DNA from: Raphanus sativus
Lineage: Eukaryota; Streptophyta; Magnoliopsida; Brassicales; Brassicaceae
Reading direction: 5' to 3'
Assembly: GCF_000801105.2 (NCBI RefSeq)
Contig: NC_079516.1
Coordinates: 24,093,043 to 24,157,042, forward strand
DNA length: 64,000 nucleotides
This document shows positions 11,014-25,714 of this stretch, piece by piece. The notes under the pieces were generated by a model. The model searched no databases. It saw only the letters and a program-made list of their open reading frames with translations, and had not been told where the DNA came from. Made by a program: the position numbers and the translations under genes. How positions within the stretch are numbered: the first letter of the stretch is position 1; the number at the start of each line of letters is the position of its first letter.

Positions 11014-11113
11014 NNNNNNNNNNNNNNNNNNNNNNNNNNNNNNNNNNNNNNNNNNNNNNNNNNNNNNNNNNNNNNNNNNNNNNNNNNNNNNNNNNNNNNN
11101 NNNNNNNNNNNNN
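11014..11113. other. Assembly gap (100 N)
   Basis: Exactly 100 N, the usual placeholder for a gap of unknown size. Sequence on the two sides may not be adjacent in the genome. Confidence 0.99.
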
Positions 11114-11535
11114 GGTAATTCGATTAGGTAATTTTTTGTATATTTTTAAAGTGGTCCAGATAGTTTTTCATAATATAATTTACTTGCAATTTTTCTTAAT
11201 AACATAAACTCATTAATTTTTTTTTTTAATATACTGCTATCTGTGTTTCCAAACAATATTATATTTTACTGATATCCATGTTTTCAAACAATTCACAAAG
11301 CTACTTCGGTCTTACTAATATATCAATAATTTAAATAAACAAATTTTAAATAAAAATATAATTTGACTAATCATTTTATAGCATATGTAGAACTCTGCTT
11401 TTAGATTTTTTTTTGGGTCTCTTATGAGAACACTTGTCTCCTGTTTTTTTAGTTATCCCACTTTTTCTTTCTTACTTTCTTATCTTTTTATTATTTTTAA
11501 CATTTAAAGATTTGGGTAAATATTGATTGTCCTTA

Positions 11536-11988
11536 GAGCATGATTGACGCTGCATGGGTTTTTATCTGATTTTTTTGTCTGATTTAAAAAAAAGACGAAC
11601 CAATCGCGGACCACCACATGTCAGTGGTGTCTGCGAACAGTGCAAGAACCAACTTAAACTTGGTCTTTATATAAGATGCGGAAGACACAGTTTTTATAAA
11701 AACAATGAGACCTATCCCTTAAGAACCGGGTTAAAAATCACCGTTAATGGTGTTTTTAGAACACCATTAATTCATGTACTTAATGGATTGCTTAATGAGT
11801 TTTAGATTTAAAAAAAGGAAAAAAGAAATAATGGGTGCTTAATTAAGTTTCAGAAGAGGCGGTGCTTAATGGTTATTTACTGGGTGTGAGTGCGCATATC
11901 TTGTGACTCATTATTAAAAAATCACTTTTACAATTTAAAATTATTAAAAAAATAAAAACCCCTAATAATATCTGAATTAATGGTGCCC
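11536..11988. mobile_element. Candidate Harbinger-like MITE (degenerate)
   Basis: The left end GAGCATGATTGA is preceded by TTA (11533-11535). The right end AATGGTGCCC is followed by TTA (11989-11991). The ends match as a loose inverted repeat, and the 3-bp TTA duplication fits PIF/Harbinger. The interior has no coding capacity that I recognise. Confidence 0.4.
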
Positions 11989-12140
11989 TTAGATTTTCAC
12001 TATGGATTGTCACAAACATTGAATAGTCTCTCCTTGTTAGTTGTACTATTGTCAATTTCACGATTCCCTAGTGCCTTTTGAATGGAGATGCATTTATGAT
12101 TGAAAATGAATTATTTATCTCGCAAATCAAACATTATAAT

Positions 12141-14417
12141 GAAATAATGAAAATATTACACCTAGAGGCAGTTTTGAGTTTTTTATAACAAAATAAGACA
12201 GTTTCCACTATTAGAATATTTTTTCTTAACTTTCCTTCTTTTGGTTATGTCTAGTGGTTGAAATTAAAACCAATTGTAACTAGTAGGTCCCACTTCTTCT
12301 TTTCTCTTCTTATCTTCTCTTTTCTCGATTTGTTTTTTCACAGATAAAAAAACATTAAAATTTACAGAAAAGTTCTTTCTAATGAAAAGAAAGATACACA
12401 ATTTCTCTCATAATTTCAAACAAGAGTTTTTTCTATGACAAATAATCATTCATAAAAATAAAACAAAAAGAGGATCAAAATAATTTTGGAGTGGTGAAAA
12501 ATCTCGTGATTTCTTCTCCAACTAATAACTGTCATTTTTTCTCTAACGAAAACTCTTTTGCCGGCGACCCCAAATCCTAAGCTCCATTGCAACATAGCTC
12601 TACCGCTATCCGCGTCACGGTCAAATCGTCTCCTCCTCGTTGTGGTCGTCATGCTCACGACTTTAGTTGTGGACGCTGGAATCGTCGTCGTTTAATGGCA
12701 GATCGAAGAGAAAGCTTCACTGAAGCAATAATGGTGAAATTTTGGTTATTTGCACATATGGTCCTCCAACTTTTGTTTATTCTCCAATTTCTCAAAATTC
12801 TATTATGTTCACAAATATTTTCTAAACTTTTAATTGTGCAATCCAGACCAAGCGAATGTTCTGATTTTGCAACACTGGTTTTGTTTTATTTTGTTTATGC
12901 CTCAGATATTTCTGATTTGCAATATTCTTCGATTTGGTCCCATAATTCATATGTTTACACTGATAAATTATCTATGCTACTTTATACATAAAATATCATT
13001 GATGTTGTCCACTATAAAAGCAAACATAAAACTCTAAAAGAATATCAATGATTTTGGGTGTCCATGTAGACACTAGCTATATTATGGATGCCTGGTAAAA
13101 TTGATTTAGATGAAGTTTCAACTTTTAATTTTTATCCAATTTCATAACTTTAGCAATGTCTACATGTACACATGTGATTTGTCTTCCTTTTTTGAGTAAC
13201 TACACTAGAAATAATATATAATATTATACATATGTACAAAGAGATGATTGTACACATGTACGCAAATGTTAAATGACCATTCATATACACATGTTAAAGG
13301 ACCATTCCTGTAATTTACGTGTACATAAATAATATATAATATTGTACACATGTACACAACAATATGTACAATGTACACAACAATATGCACAATGTATACA
13401 ACAATATGTACAATATTATATATATGTACATAAAACAAAACAAAACGGCAAAGAGATGATTGTACACATGTACGCAAATGTTAAATGATCATTCATGTAC
13501 ACATGTTAAAGGACCATTCATGTAATTCATAAACTCAAGATAATGTTAACATAATGTACATGTGGATTTTTTTTTCCATGTACACACATGTTAGAGGCAT
13601 TCTTGAAATCTGACTGAACCCAAATATAATCCTTGACCCAAATATGTACATTATCATATTTATCGTACATATGTACACTTTCATATTTGTACACATGTAC
13701 ATTATTTATACTTTATCTTACACATACACAGTCAAGATGAATATGACATGTACATCATTATCATTATACAAGTATGATTTCACTATGTACGAAGATAATG
13801 AATAAAACAAATCAAGAAACCAGAGAGAAATTGCTCAAATGATGTATTACGTGTACACATGTACACTTCAGATTGTGTACACAGCCAAGTCGTATAGCAG
13901 TATATATGTGTACATGTAACTATCATTTAACAGAACACTATTATAAAAAAAATTCCATGTAGATATGTAAAATGATGTACACACACATATATGTATATCA
14001 TTAGAACATGTGAATATGTAAAACGATGTAAACATACATATATATCATTAAAACATTGTACATATAGAAATTTTAAATGAGATTTGTATTTTTACTAGTC
14101 TATAGTCTTCTTATCTCCAGAACAACCAAATTATGAAGGAAAAAAATAAGGAGAAAAAAGGTAAAAAACTTTAAAAAATTGTAGGACCACTCTCGTTAGA
14201 TAAATTGATTCTAGTTGATAATAATTGGTTTCTAGTCACAAAAAAATTACCTTAAAAGCACAAACTGCTCTAGATTGTAATTAAAATCTTAAAACTGCCT
14301 TAGAATGTAAAAAACTCTGATAATAATTGGTTTTTAATCACAAAAACCACCTCAAAAGCACAAACTGCTCTAGATTGTAATTAAAATCTTAAAACTGCCT
14401 TAAAGTGTAAAAAACTC
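12141..14417. mobile_element. Mutator-like element (Pack-MULE candidate), 2.3 kb
   Basis: A perfect 9-bp duplication, CATTATAAT, flanks it (12132-12140 and 14418-14426), the signature size for Mutator. Both ends carry AGGCAGTTTT near the terminus, followed by alignable inverted sequence for 100 bp or more. The right terminus is tandemly duplicated: 14217-14318 and 14319-14418 are two near-identical 100-bp copies. Inside, 12540-12720 is a GC-richer, exon-like block, followed by AT-rich sequence and about 0.9 kb of TGTACA-rich repeats. No transposase is seen, so it must be non-autonomous. The exon-like block suggests captured gene sequence, which is inference. Confidence 0.65.
13200..14060. repeat. 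TGTACA/ACATGTACA-rich repeat block
   Basis: The block is dominated by palindromic words such as TGTACACATGTACA. It holds a diverged direct duplication of about 85 bp (about 13237-13325 and 13446-13535, both containing GATGATTGTACACATGTACG) and short tandem units of AACAATATGTACAATGTACAC type between them. Open frames here are repeat artefacts. The same word recurs at the window end, in the related element starting near 58468. Confidence 0.75.
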
Positions 14418-14675
14418 CATTATAATTGAGTTGCTTAACGTTGGCCTGCTAATTATCAATTTAGTTTTCGCGTATAAGGCTGGACTATAACCAATTCTCT
14501 GATTGTATGGTCACTATAGACTATAGAGTAGATATTTACTCTTAACTTTTTATTACTCCAAATTCCACTGAAAAACACCAATCATAAAATACTATTTTCA
14601 CTTATTTAATCTAGTTACTATTCAAAACAGGAAAAACATACGCAAAATTTTATTCTAAGGATTTGATTGGTATTA
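14418..14675. other. Short noncoding spacer between elements
   Basis: AT-rich, no gene or element ends apart from the target duplications of its neighbours. Confidence 0.5.
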
Positions 14676-15356
14676 GAGCATCTCCAAGAGCAACCTTATA
14701 TTTGAGGTTTGCTGAACCTTATATTTGAGGTTCGTGGGTGATCTTCTCCAATGGTGAATCTGAAAAAAAACCTTAAAAGTTTTATATTTTTTACATTATA
14801 GTCCTTATTTTAGATAAAAATAAAAAAGAAGCATAAAACTTTTATAACAACTAAAATCATACAACAAAAATATTATAAACAATATTTATTAATAAATATT
14901 ACATTCTAACAGAAAATTACAAATAAATAAAAGATTTAAAATACATTATCATTCATTATTGTTATTATTTCTATAATGTTCCCATATTGTTTTGTATAAT
15001 ATTTGTTTAATATTATAAAATATTATGCTTTGTTTTTTATTTAAACATTTGTATATTTATTTAAATTTATATGTATAAATTTAATTTATAAGAACATATA
15101 TAAAATATATAAAATATATAAAAGATACAAAACTATAAGGACTAAAATGATAAACAAAAAAGTTATCAAGATATTTTAAAAGATATACAAGTAGAAGGAC
15201 TAAAAAATATGAAACCTCAAATATAAGGTTTTGTACAGTGAAACCTCAAATATAAGGTCTCACTATACAAAACCTTAAAATTTGAAGTTTTGAGGTTTCT
15301 CTTGGAGCACACAAAACCTTATATTTGAAGTTATAAGGTTGCTCTTGGAGATGCTC
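14676..15356. mobile_element. Harbinger/Tourist-like MITE, 681 bp
   Basis: The ends are perfect 25-bp inverted repeats beginning GAGCATCTCCAAGAGCAACC. A TTA duplication flanks them (14673-14675 and 15357-15359), as for PIF/Harbinger. Subterminal words (CCTTATATTTGAGG and relatives) recur in both orientations, giving a foldback structure. The centre is very AT-rich with no coding region. Confidence 0.8.
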
Positions 15357-15859
15357 TTAGTGGGAGTAAAATATGGAGTAAAAAAAAGTGGAAAAGAGCT
15401 GAATGGGAAAAATAGTGTTTTTGCTTTATCTATTTAATGCTTTAGAAAAAAAATTAACATGTGGGCTTGCAACTCTTCTAAATTCAACCAGATTAAAAAA
15501 CAATTTTAACTGTAAAAAAAATTACATGAGAATAAATTGTGGATCATCAGTTTTCTGAAACACCAATGTGGTTCCTAAAACATTTATCTCCCATTTATAT
15601 CTCATATCTAAATTTCCTTGATGTTTGAATTCTAAAATAATCAAAATTTAAGTCTTCAAAATACTATACATATTATCAGATAAATAAAAAACTTTATAAG
15701 AATTTTTGATATAAAATAAGTAAAAATTGATTTTTATAAAGTGATTTAATGTCGAATAGGTAGAACCATCAACATTTAAAATTATTAATGTTTGTATAAT
15801 TTGTAATAGCATAGTAAACATGTGTAAAATAACAATATCCTTTGAAACATTATTAACCC

Positions 15860-16922
15860 TAACGACCTTTTTTTCTTCTCCATTTCTACCCACTCAACAC
15901 ACACTCCATTCATCACTAACTCACAGTAAAAAAATCTTTTTTACTAACCTCACGTGTTCCTTTTATCTCTCTCATTTGCTAGATCTCTCTAGTCTTCAAC
16001 AAAGAAACCCAGAATCAAAACCACTCCATTAAAGATCTGGGTTTCTTTCCTGCTAAATATGTAGTTAGTGACTAAAGTTGTAATCTTTCCATTTGATTTT
16101 TCGATCGTGACCCGACCCTTTTCGTCGAAAAAAGCTACTTTTGTGTCTGTTTTTGTTGGTTTGCTCTGTTTCGTCTCGTGAAGCAAATGTAAGTTGGTAG
16201 TACACATTATTTTTCTTTTTTGGATTTTTACTCTCTTCAAGCTACAGTTTATAAATATATACATTTTTTTCAGTGATGTTTATTCTTTGCTTGGATGGTT
16301 TGTGAAAGTAGGTTATTCTTTGATATTTTGATCTTATAAAAAATGTAGGCTTAAGAGTTTAAAGATTCTTTCTTCTTTGTTTTGTCACATTCATTGAAGA
16401 GCAATAGTTGTTATACTCTACTTACTCTTTTCGGTTTCTTCTTATATAAATGGTATAAGATAGAGCTGAACTTTCTTTGCTGGTTAATATTTTTAGGCAA
16501 ACTTCTCTGGAGCAAGCCACTGTATGTTCTTTGTCTTCAACCTGTGGTTCAATGTTTTCTTTTTCTTTGGCTGGTTTAATATGTTAATGTTCCTTGTTTA
16601 GTCTCTTCCTTGTTTTTCTTATTTGGTGGTTTTCTCTCAGTTCTTTTGGATTTTCAGTAGCTTGATTATGTGTTTGTCTGTATCTTGTTTGAAAGATTGG
16701 TCCTTTTAGAACAAATCTATGTCCTTATCTCTCTGAAAAGATGGTATGAATTAGATGATTAGTGTATTTTTAATTGAATATTTATGTGGTTTGACTAGTG
16801 AAGTCATAGTTTCTATTGATAGTGGTATTGGACTCAGGATGCTAACGCATTCATTTGATTTTTGATGCTGCTGTTGAATCCACAGAAGAAGTAAAGCCAG
16901 AGCTTCATTTGTGCGAGCCAAT
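15860..16922 (+). promoter_or_regulatory. Probable 5' leader and leader intron of the subtilase
   Basis: A CT-rich stretch at about 15860-16070 looks like a plant 5' untranslated exon. A consensus donor GTAAGT at 16189 and an acceptor at 16881-16885 (CACAG; alternative CCAG ending about 16900) would remove a leader intron before the ATG at 16923. A TATA-like TTTATAAAG lies near 15735. Transcription start and intron ends are inferred from sequence only. Confidence 0.45.
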
Positions 16923-20136
<3,214 letters not shown>

Positions 20137-20362
20137 TGAACAAATGTTGTTGTGTTTGTAATATTATTTTTTGTAATAAGAATGTAGTTCTAGAGAGTTC
20201 TGTCAGAGAAATGAAAATTGCTTAATAGCAATTTGTATAATTAATATAGAACTACACTTTTGGAGCCAGTGAAATAAAATCAAATGAAAACACTTCAAAC
20301 ACTTCTCAAAATCACAACAATATTATCTGCTCTTTAAACAACTTTGAAACGAGTTACATCTT
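20137..20362. other. Convergent 3' region between subtilase and glycosyltransferase
   Basis: Only 226 bp separate the two stop codons, so both 3' UTRs must lie here or overlap. A 7-bp stem hairpin (AATTGCT TAAT AGCAATT, 20216-20233) sits in the middle. AATAAA-like signals occur on the plus strand near 20270. Confidence 0.5.
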
Positions 20363-23300
20363 CTAGTGAGGTTTATGCAGTATGGTTGTGTAGTTTGAGA
20401 AAAGGTCGATAAGTTTATCAAGAGTATCTGCATGGAACTTCCTTCCAAAGAGATAGCAAGGTCTTTTGATTCCATTCCACATGCATTGCGTCCATGTTAC
20501 TACACCCTGTGTTTTCAGACACCAAAAAAAAGAGAGTACTATAATCTCGTCTAATGTTAAATTTATAGCTGATTATAAGTGGAGATTGATTGGTTTTAAA
20601 TCTTTTACCGCTTTCTCACTTGTAACGTGTGAAACTGCGTCAATGGACTGCAAATGAATCATAAGGTAGTCAGTGAATATTTTTAAGAGACTAATCATTA
20701 GCAGTTTTAGTTTAGTGTTAATACCATGAGGTTCTTGAGTAACTCGTGTGTGATGTCTTCGGGCATGTATGTTTTTGGATGCCACTTTTTCTCAGACCAA
20801 TCAACATATGTCAGAGTCCAGTTAGCAATGCCACCAGGATCAAGCATCTGATGTGAGAGATTTATTACACCAATGGATATATTATAGATAAATAAAATAC
20901 AAAAGAATGGAACATTTTCTTTTTTAGCTAAAGAGTCGGAACATATTCTTACATGGAAGAGCGTTGGCAGGTAATGTTCATCCGCAATGCAGTACTTGTT
21001 ACCCTCTACACCTGGCTGAAAAAAAAAAATAAGACGCTTCCTATTACTTTGGCTAATAACCACTACATATATATAATCGACAAAAGAAAGTAAGAAACAT
21101 CTATTTTGAAGGTAGGGTCGTTACTCACCCCACAGTAGTCCCGGAATTTTGAGTAGTATAGACTGTCTGCCGCAGTTATAACTGCATGCTGACGCTTCAT
21201 GGAAAACCACTACACAGATTGTTGAAAAACTCTCTATGAGTTAAAGGTGCTTCTCAAAATTTTGCAGATATAATGTGTAAAACTGATGATTTTAGTTAGT
21301 CCTGGGTGTACAGTTGGGGTTGTTTTTTTCCCGGTTTTTGATTGCTCTCACTGGTAACCACAAAAAGAATAGGAAAAATGGAATGAAAAAGGAATAAAAT
21401 AAAAGAAAATTCATTCCTCTTCTAATTTCATAAGGAATAATTGTAGTCTTTTATTCCATAAATCTTAAGGAATGTTAAGGAATCATAGGTAACAAATATT
21501 CCTTGTAAATGGTGTAAATTGTAAAGAATGCTAAGGAATTAGTTATTTCCACACATTCCCTTGGTCACCATTTGGTGTATATTTGATACCTGAACCGTTC
21601 GAGTATTTATGATTTTTGATTCTTTTGGTTTGAATAATAAAATTGGAAATCAGCTGATACTCGAAAAGATTTTGAGTCCAATTCGATTTGTTTTTTAATA
21701 ATTTTAAATAATTCAGATAAAATATCTTGTTTTGGATAAATAATTTAGAGTTTTTGAATAAAATATTTGTTAATTCAGATCGCTCAAAAAAAAAGCATAG
21801 TTATATTATCTCAGATATTTCGGCTAATAAATAAATATTCAAGTAATTCGTTTTTTCTGGTAATATACAAGTCTTTGTAATTTAGTGATCTTGCATGTAT
21901 TTTGAGTACTTGAAACATAGTTATTACCTGTGAACCCTTTCTAAAATCTTCCTTTGGAATTTCGGGCAACATGTGATACGTATGCCTGCCGGTTCCATGT
22001 CGACCAGGATCGTAAAAGCTGAAGAGTAAGTGAAAATTATATATTAGTATAGAGATGCCGGATACAGTTCTGATATTACAACTTGAACAAATGACTTTAC
22101 CAGTCAACATAGCTGACATTGATGTACATCATATAGTTGTACATGTATTCAAAACTTTGGAGTGGCACACAACTGCAATAGCAAGAAACACTTTCAAGTC
22201 GGTTACTTAGTGCAACCTCAGAATAATCAGTAAGAAGAGAAATAAAATTCAATGAGATTACCTATCAGAGAGTAAAACGAATTGCTGATTTCGAGGATCT
22301 CTAAGAGCACGGGCCAGCAAACGCTTCTCAGCGTCGATCATTGATATTGTACCCCAGACCACCTTCAGGAAACATATAGTAAAAAAATCAATGATTGATC
22401 AATTTATAGAGTTATTGTATCCTAGAAAACTTTTAGACTTATAACTATAATATTTTATTATTTATATAGTTATCAATTTGTAAATATTTATATTAAAAAG
22501 ATGAGAATTGATTTTACGATATTATATATTCACTAATCTTACAGTTTTAAAATTTATCTATTATTAGATTATTTATATATATTGAAAATATGTATCATCG
22601 AACATAAATGTGTATTTAGATATATTTCAAGAAATTAACACAAATACTGAAATAAAAATAAAAGGTAGTGATGAATTTCATTAATTAAAAAAAGATTAAA
22701 AATTACCTTATTTTTTATGATTATATAAAATTTTATATATATTATATAATCTAATTATGAATTTGTAATTTTAACGAGACCATATATATACTTAAGATTT
22801 TGAGAAATTTTATTTTATTTTTATCAAATTATATTACATTTATATTGGTCCAAATTGAAATTAAATTTTTATTAATTTATTTTATTTATCAATTTATGAA
22901 TTTTTAATTTATAAAGTATATTGTATATGATTCCTGGTACCACATGAAAATTAATACAAAAGCTAGAGGAGTTCATGATAAGTCATTCCAAACCAGAGAG
23001 AGATGACATGATATCCACAGATATAGACATCAGAGACAGACCTCATCACTTGGAATTTCACGGTTAACAAAGTAACGACTGGTGTGAATCGGCGTATCCT
23101 TTGATGCATGGATAAACACAGAGAACTTCCCTTCATGACCCTGTTAGGCCTCAAATAAACGCAGAGACACAAAATAACTGCAAGTGTTCGTAAGGCCTAA
23201 ATGTGATGTATTATTCTAGACAAACACTACTTGAAAGAGTTCACTGTAATTCTTTTAAATTTTCTAGGATTTCAATTAAAAATAGTAATCGTCTCAAGAT

Positions 23301-23951
23301 GATGACTCTCATTAGTCTATCTTGAATCAGATCCCACTTGTAGCTGATAATAGAACTTTTTTGATACGTAATTAGGATCAGCAAACAAACAAAACTCTAA
23401 TACCAAATTAAATTTCATGATCATCATATCTAACTTTAAACTAATTGATAGTAACTGAATGAACCAAATAGTTTTCTATATTAGTGTTAGTCCTTTTAAA
23501 CTTTTGACGTGAGATCTCAACACTTCCTACCATAAGTACTACTATAAGAAACCTAACACAATATGCAGGGAAGAGATTAGCTTACCCGGAAAAAGAGATC
23601 CCACAACTTTTCAAAAGGCAATGTACCCGGAGTTAAGAACATAAATGCAATCTTAGAAGTCTCTTTTATAATACGAGGGGAGTTTAAGACTTCCCTAATC
23701 ACTACACGAGTTGTGATCTCGTCATAAGAAAACTCCGGCGAGGTTGGAATCCAATCAGTGAGCCCCTTACAACATTTAGACGAAAGTATATAACAAGCAG
23801 CTTTGCTGTGATGAGGGAACATGTAAGCACCAATTACAAACATTGTTATCAACGAAACCACTGCGATGATCCATACTGACTTCTCTGTACGGTGGCGAGA
23901 ACCAGGCATATAACTTTTTCTGCCTAGACGCCACCCTCTAATTGCCTTCAT
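20363..23951 (-). CDS. Core-2/I-branching glycosyltransferase family protein (DUF266/GT14-related)
   Basis: Ten exons on the minus strand: 23586-23951, 23042-23140, 22262-22362, 22101-22172, 21928-22018, 21129-21209, 20953-21015, 20725-20847, 20609-20647, 20363-20506. All junctions are GT-AG and join in frame to 392 residues, the usual family length. An N-terminal cytosolic stretch precedes one membrane anchor (about residues 25-45, WIIAVVSLITMFVIGAY), as for a type II Golgi protein. Family motifs include FLTPGTLPFEKLWD, GHEGKFSVFIHAS, FVLLSD, DPGRHGTGRH, CIADEHYLPT and WSEKKWHPK. The family is related to Core-2/I-branching N-acetylglucosaminyltransferases, but the plant donor and acceptor are not established. 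It is convergent with the subtilase, as I recall for At2g19160 and At2g19170. Introns 2 and 5 hold transposon-like sequence. Confidence 0.9.
21352..21570. mobile_element. Possible short MITE in glycosyltransferase intron 5
   Basis: TGGTAACCA at the left and TGGTCACCA at the right bracket a 219-bp AT-rich stretch of GGAAT/ATTCC-rich sequence. Inverted similarity continues weakly (GGAA runs against TTCC runs). No target duplication is clear. Confidence 0.3.
22380..22960. mobile_element. Possible decayed Emigrant-like MITE in glycosyltransferase intron 2
   Basis: Intron 2 is 679 bp and very AT-rich. It contains a GACCATATATATAC core near 22778 that matches the interior of the Emigrant-like MITE at 58514-59075, with similar flanking AT-rich text and an AATTTATAAAG-like right edge. 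The ends are too eroded to define a target duplication. Confidence 0.3.
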
Positions 23952-25714
23952 CTCATAAACGAACTCAAACTCAAATCTGGAGGAATAATTTTCTAGAACC
24001 GGTTGAAACCTAAAGTTACATAGAAAAACAAAACATATTTTTGAATATCAAAACTATTCCATACAAACCAAAACACAAGGAAACGACAGAGATACGGAGA
24101 ACAAGCAAAGACTAGACATGATGCAGTATTGAAAACTAATCCAGAATTATCCTTCAAACTTTTCCAAGCTTCCAAAAAAAATAATAATAATAATACAAAT
24201 GCATCAAACCAGAATTGTGAAATCTCCAAATTGATACCTTATATACTTGATGAAGAGTCTTCTTGTGACCCAAGAGATGATGTAATAACAAGCGAGAATG
24301 AATAAAGATTATTCTACTGTTATAAAATATAAATTTTGTACTATTATGTATATTTATACTATTCTCTGTAGAACAAAAATGTTTCATATTTAGTAATTTT
24401 GTTTATTGCTCTTATTAACATTTATTGTGCTAGTCATAAACTAATAATTGATTGAACTTTGTAATATTATAATATACAATTTTTAATTGCATTTAATATG
24501 TATGAACTAAAAATAGATTTGTATCTCTTAAAGAAGTGAATAGTTTCAAAGCAACATATTATATTTACTCAAATATAGTATATAATATCATATTTAATGT
24601 TTTTCATAAATTTTAGGAATCTAACTGTAAATGAAAATACCAAAATCTAAATTAGAAAGTAGTCTCAAATACAATATATATTGACATTATGTAAGTAAAC
24701 TGCAAAAACAATAGAGTAGAGTTCAACATTTTATATAGAAATACATACCTAGAATGAAATGCATTATGTTTAGTATAGATTATAGACATTGTAGATATTA
24801 AAGCTTATTAAATTTTTAATAAATTTGTATCTGTTTCCAAAATTTAATTCTAGTATATGCAAAAATCTGTGTTTCCACTAAAATAACAAATCTAAAGTGC
24901 ATTTTATTAAAATGGAAATATATGGTTTGAAACTATAACTAACATTTAATCATTGTATTATTTATAATTAGTGTCATTACATTTTTATTTAGATTATTAT
25001 GTATAATTACAGTTAATTTAGTTATACTAAAATTGGTCACACATTTAAATATCAAATCTTATGAAAAAATATTTTCCTAAGATCTAGTGAATTACAATGG
25101 AAGATTCAAAGAAATTATTCCCAAAATAAATAAATATCAATATATAACAAATCCTAAATTGGCTAAAATTGATCAATGGCTTATATAAGTGTTGTATTTT
25201 TAATGGATATTTGGATCCGTAATCCAAAAAGAGAGTAACAATTTTTATTTTGTTATCTTTTAAAAATATTAAATGTATAATTTATTTTTTGTAACTATAT
25301 CTTGTAAAAAAAACTTATATTTCAATATAAAGACTCACATATGATCGTATTGTATAGTTTTAGGATTCATATTTTGGATTTAAGTAAATTAAAGATTTAA
25401 GAAATGGGCTAACTAACATATTAACTTCTTTAAAATAATTATTAAAATAAATATTAACCAATATATGTTAGATTTTTTTAAAACAGGTTAGTTCATTTCA
25501 ATTTTAAAACATGAAAATAAACCAAAAACTGGGTGAGACAGTTTAAATACACAAAGTATCTTAGTTTGATTAATAAAAATTTACTTATGTAAAATTTTAG
25601 TTAAATTTTTAGAATATTATAATGGAAAAATTAATTCAATATATGAAAAATATTTTATATAGTAAAAATATAAAATATAATAAACCAATGAAATACAAAT
25701 TAAATTTTCACTGA
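23952..25714. other. Glycosyltransferase 5' flank and AT-rich intergenic DNA
   Basis: The first 300 bp probably contain the leader and promoter of the minus-strand gene, but I could not fix a start. From about 24.3 to 25.7 kb the sequence is strongly AT-rich, with no gene, RNA or clear element ends. Confidence 0.45.

Noticed and set aside
10995..11207. Frame running through the N gap
   Set aside because: It exists only because unknown bases are treated as open codons.
12587..12991. Independent gene in the exon-like block of the Mutator-like element
   Set aside because: Only the first part is GC-rich, the frame drifts into AT-rich text, and it lies between transposon termini; treated as probable captured sequence.
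13205..13477. Minus-strand 90-codon frame with repeated IVHIVVY units
   Set aside because: It is the translation of the TGTACA repeat block; no independent coding evidence.
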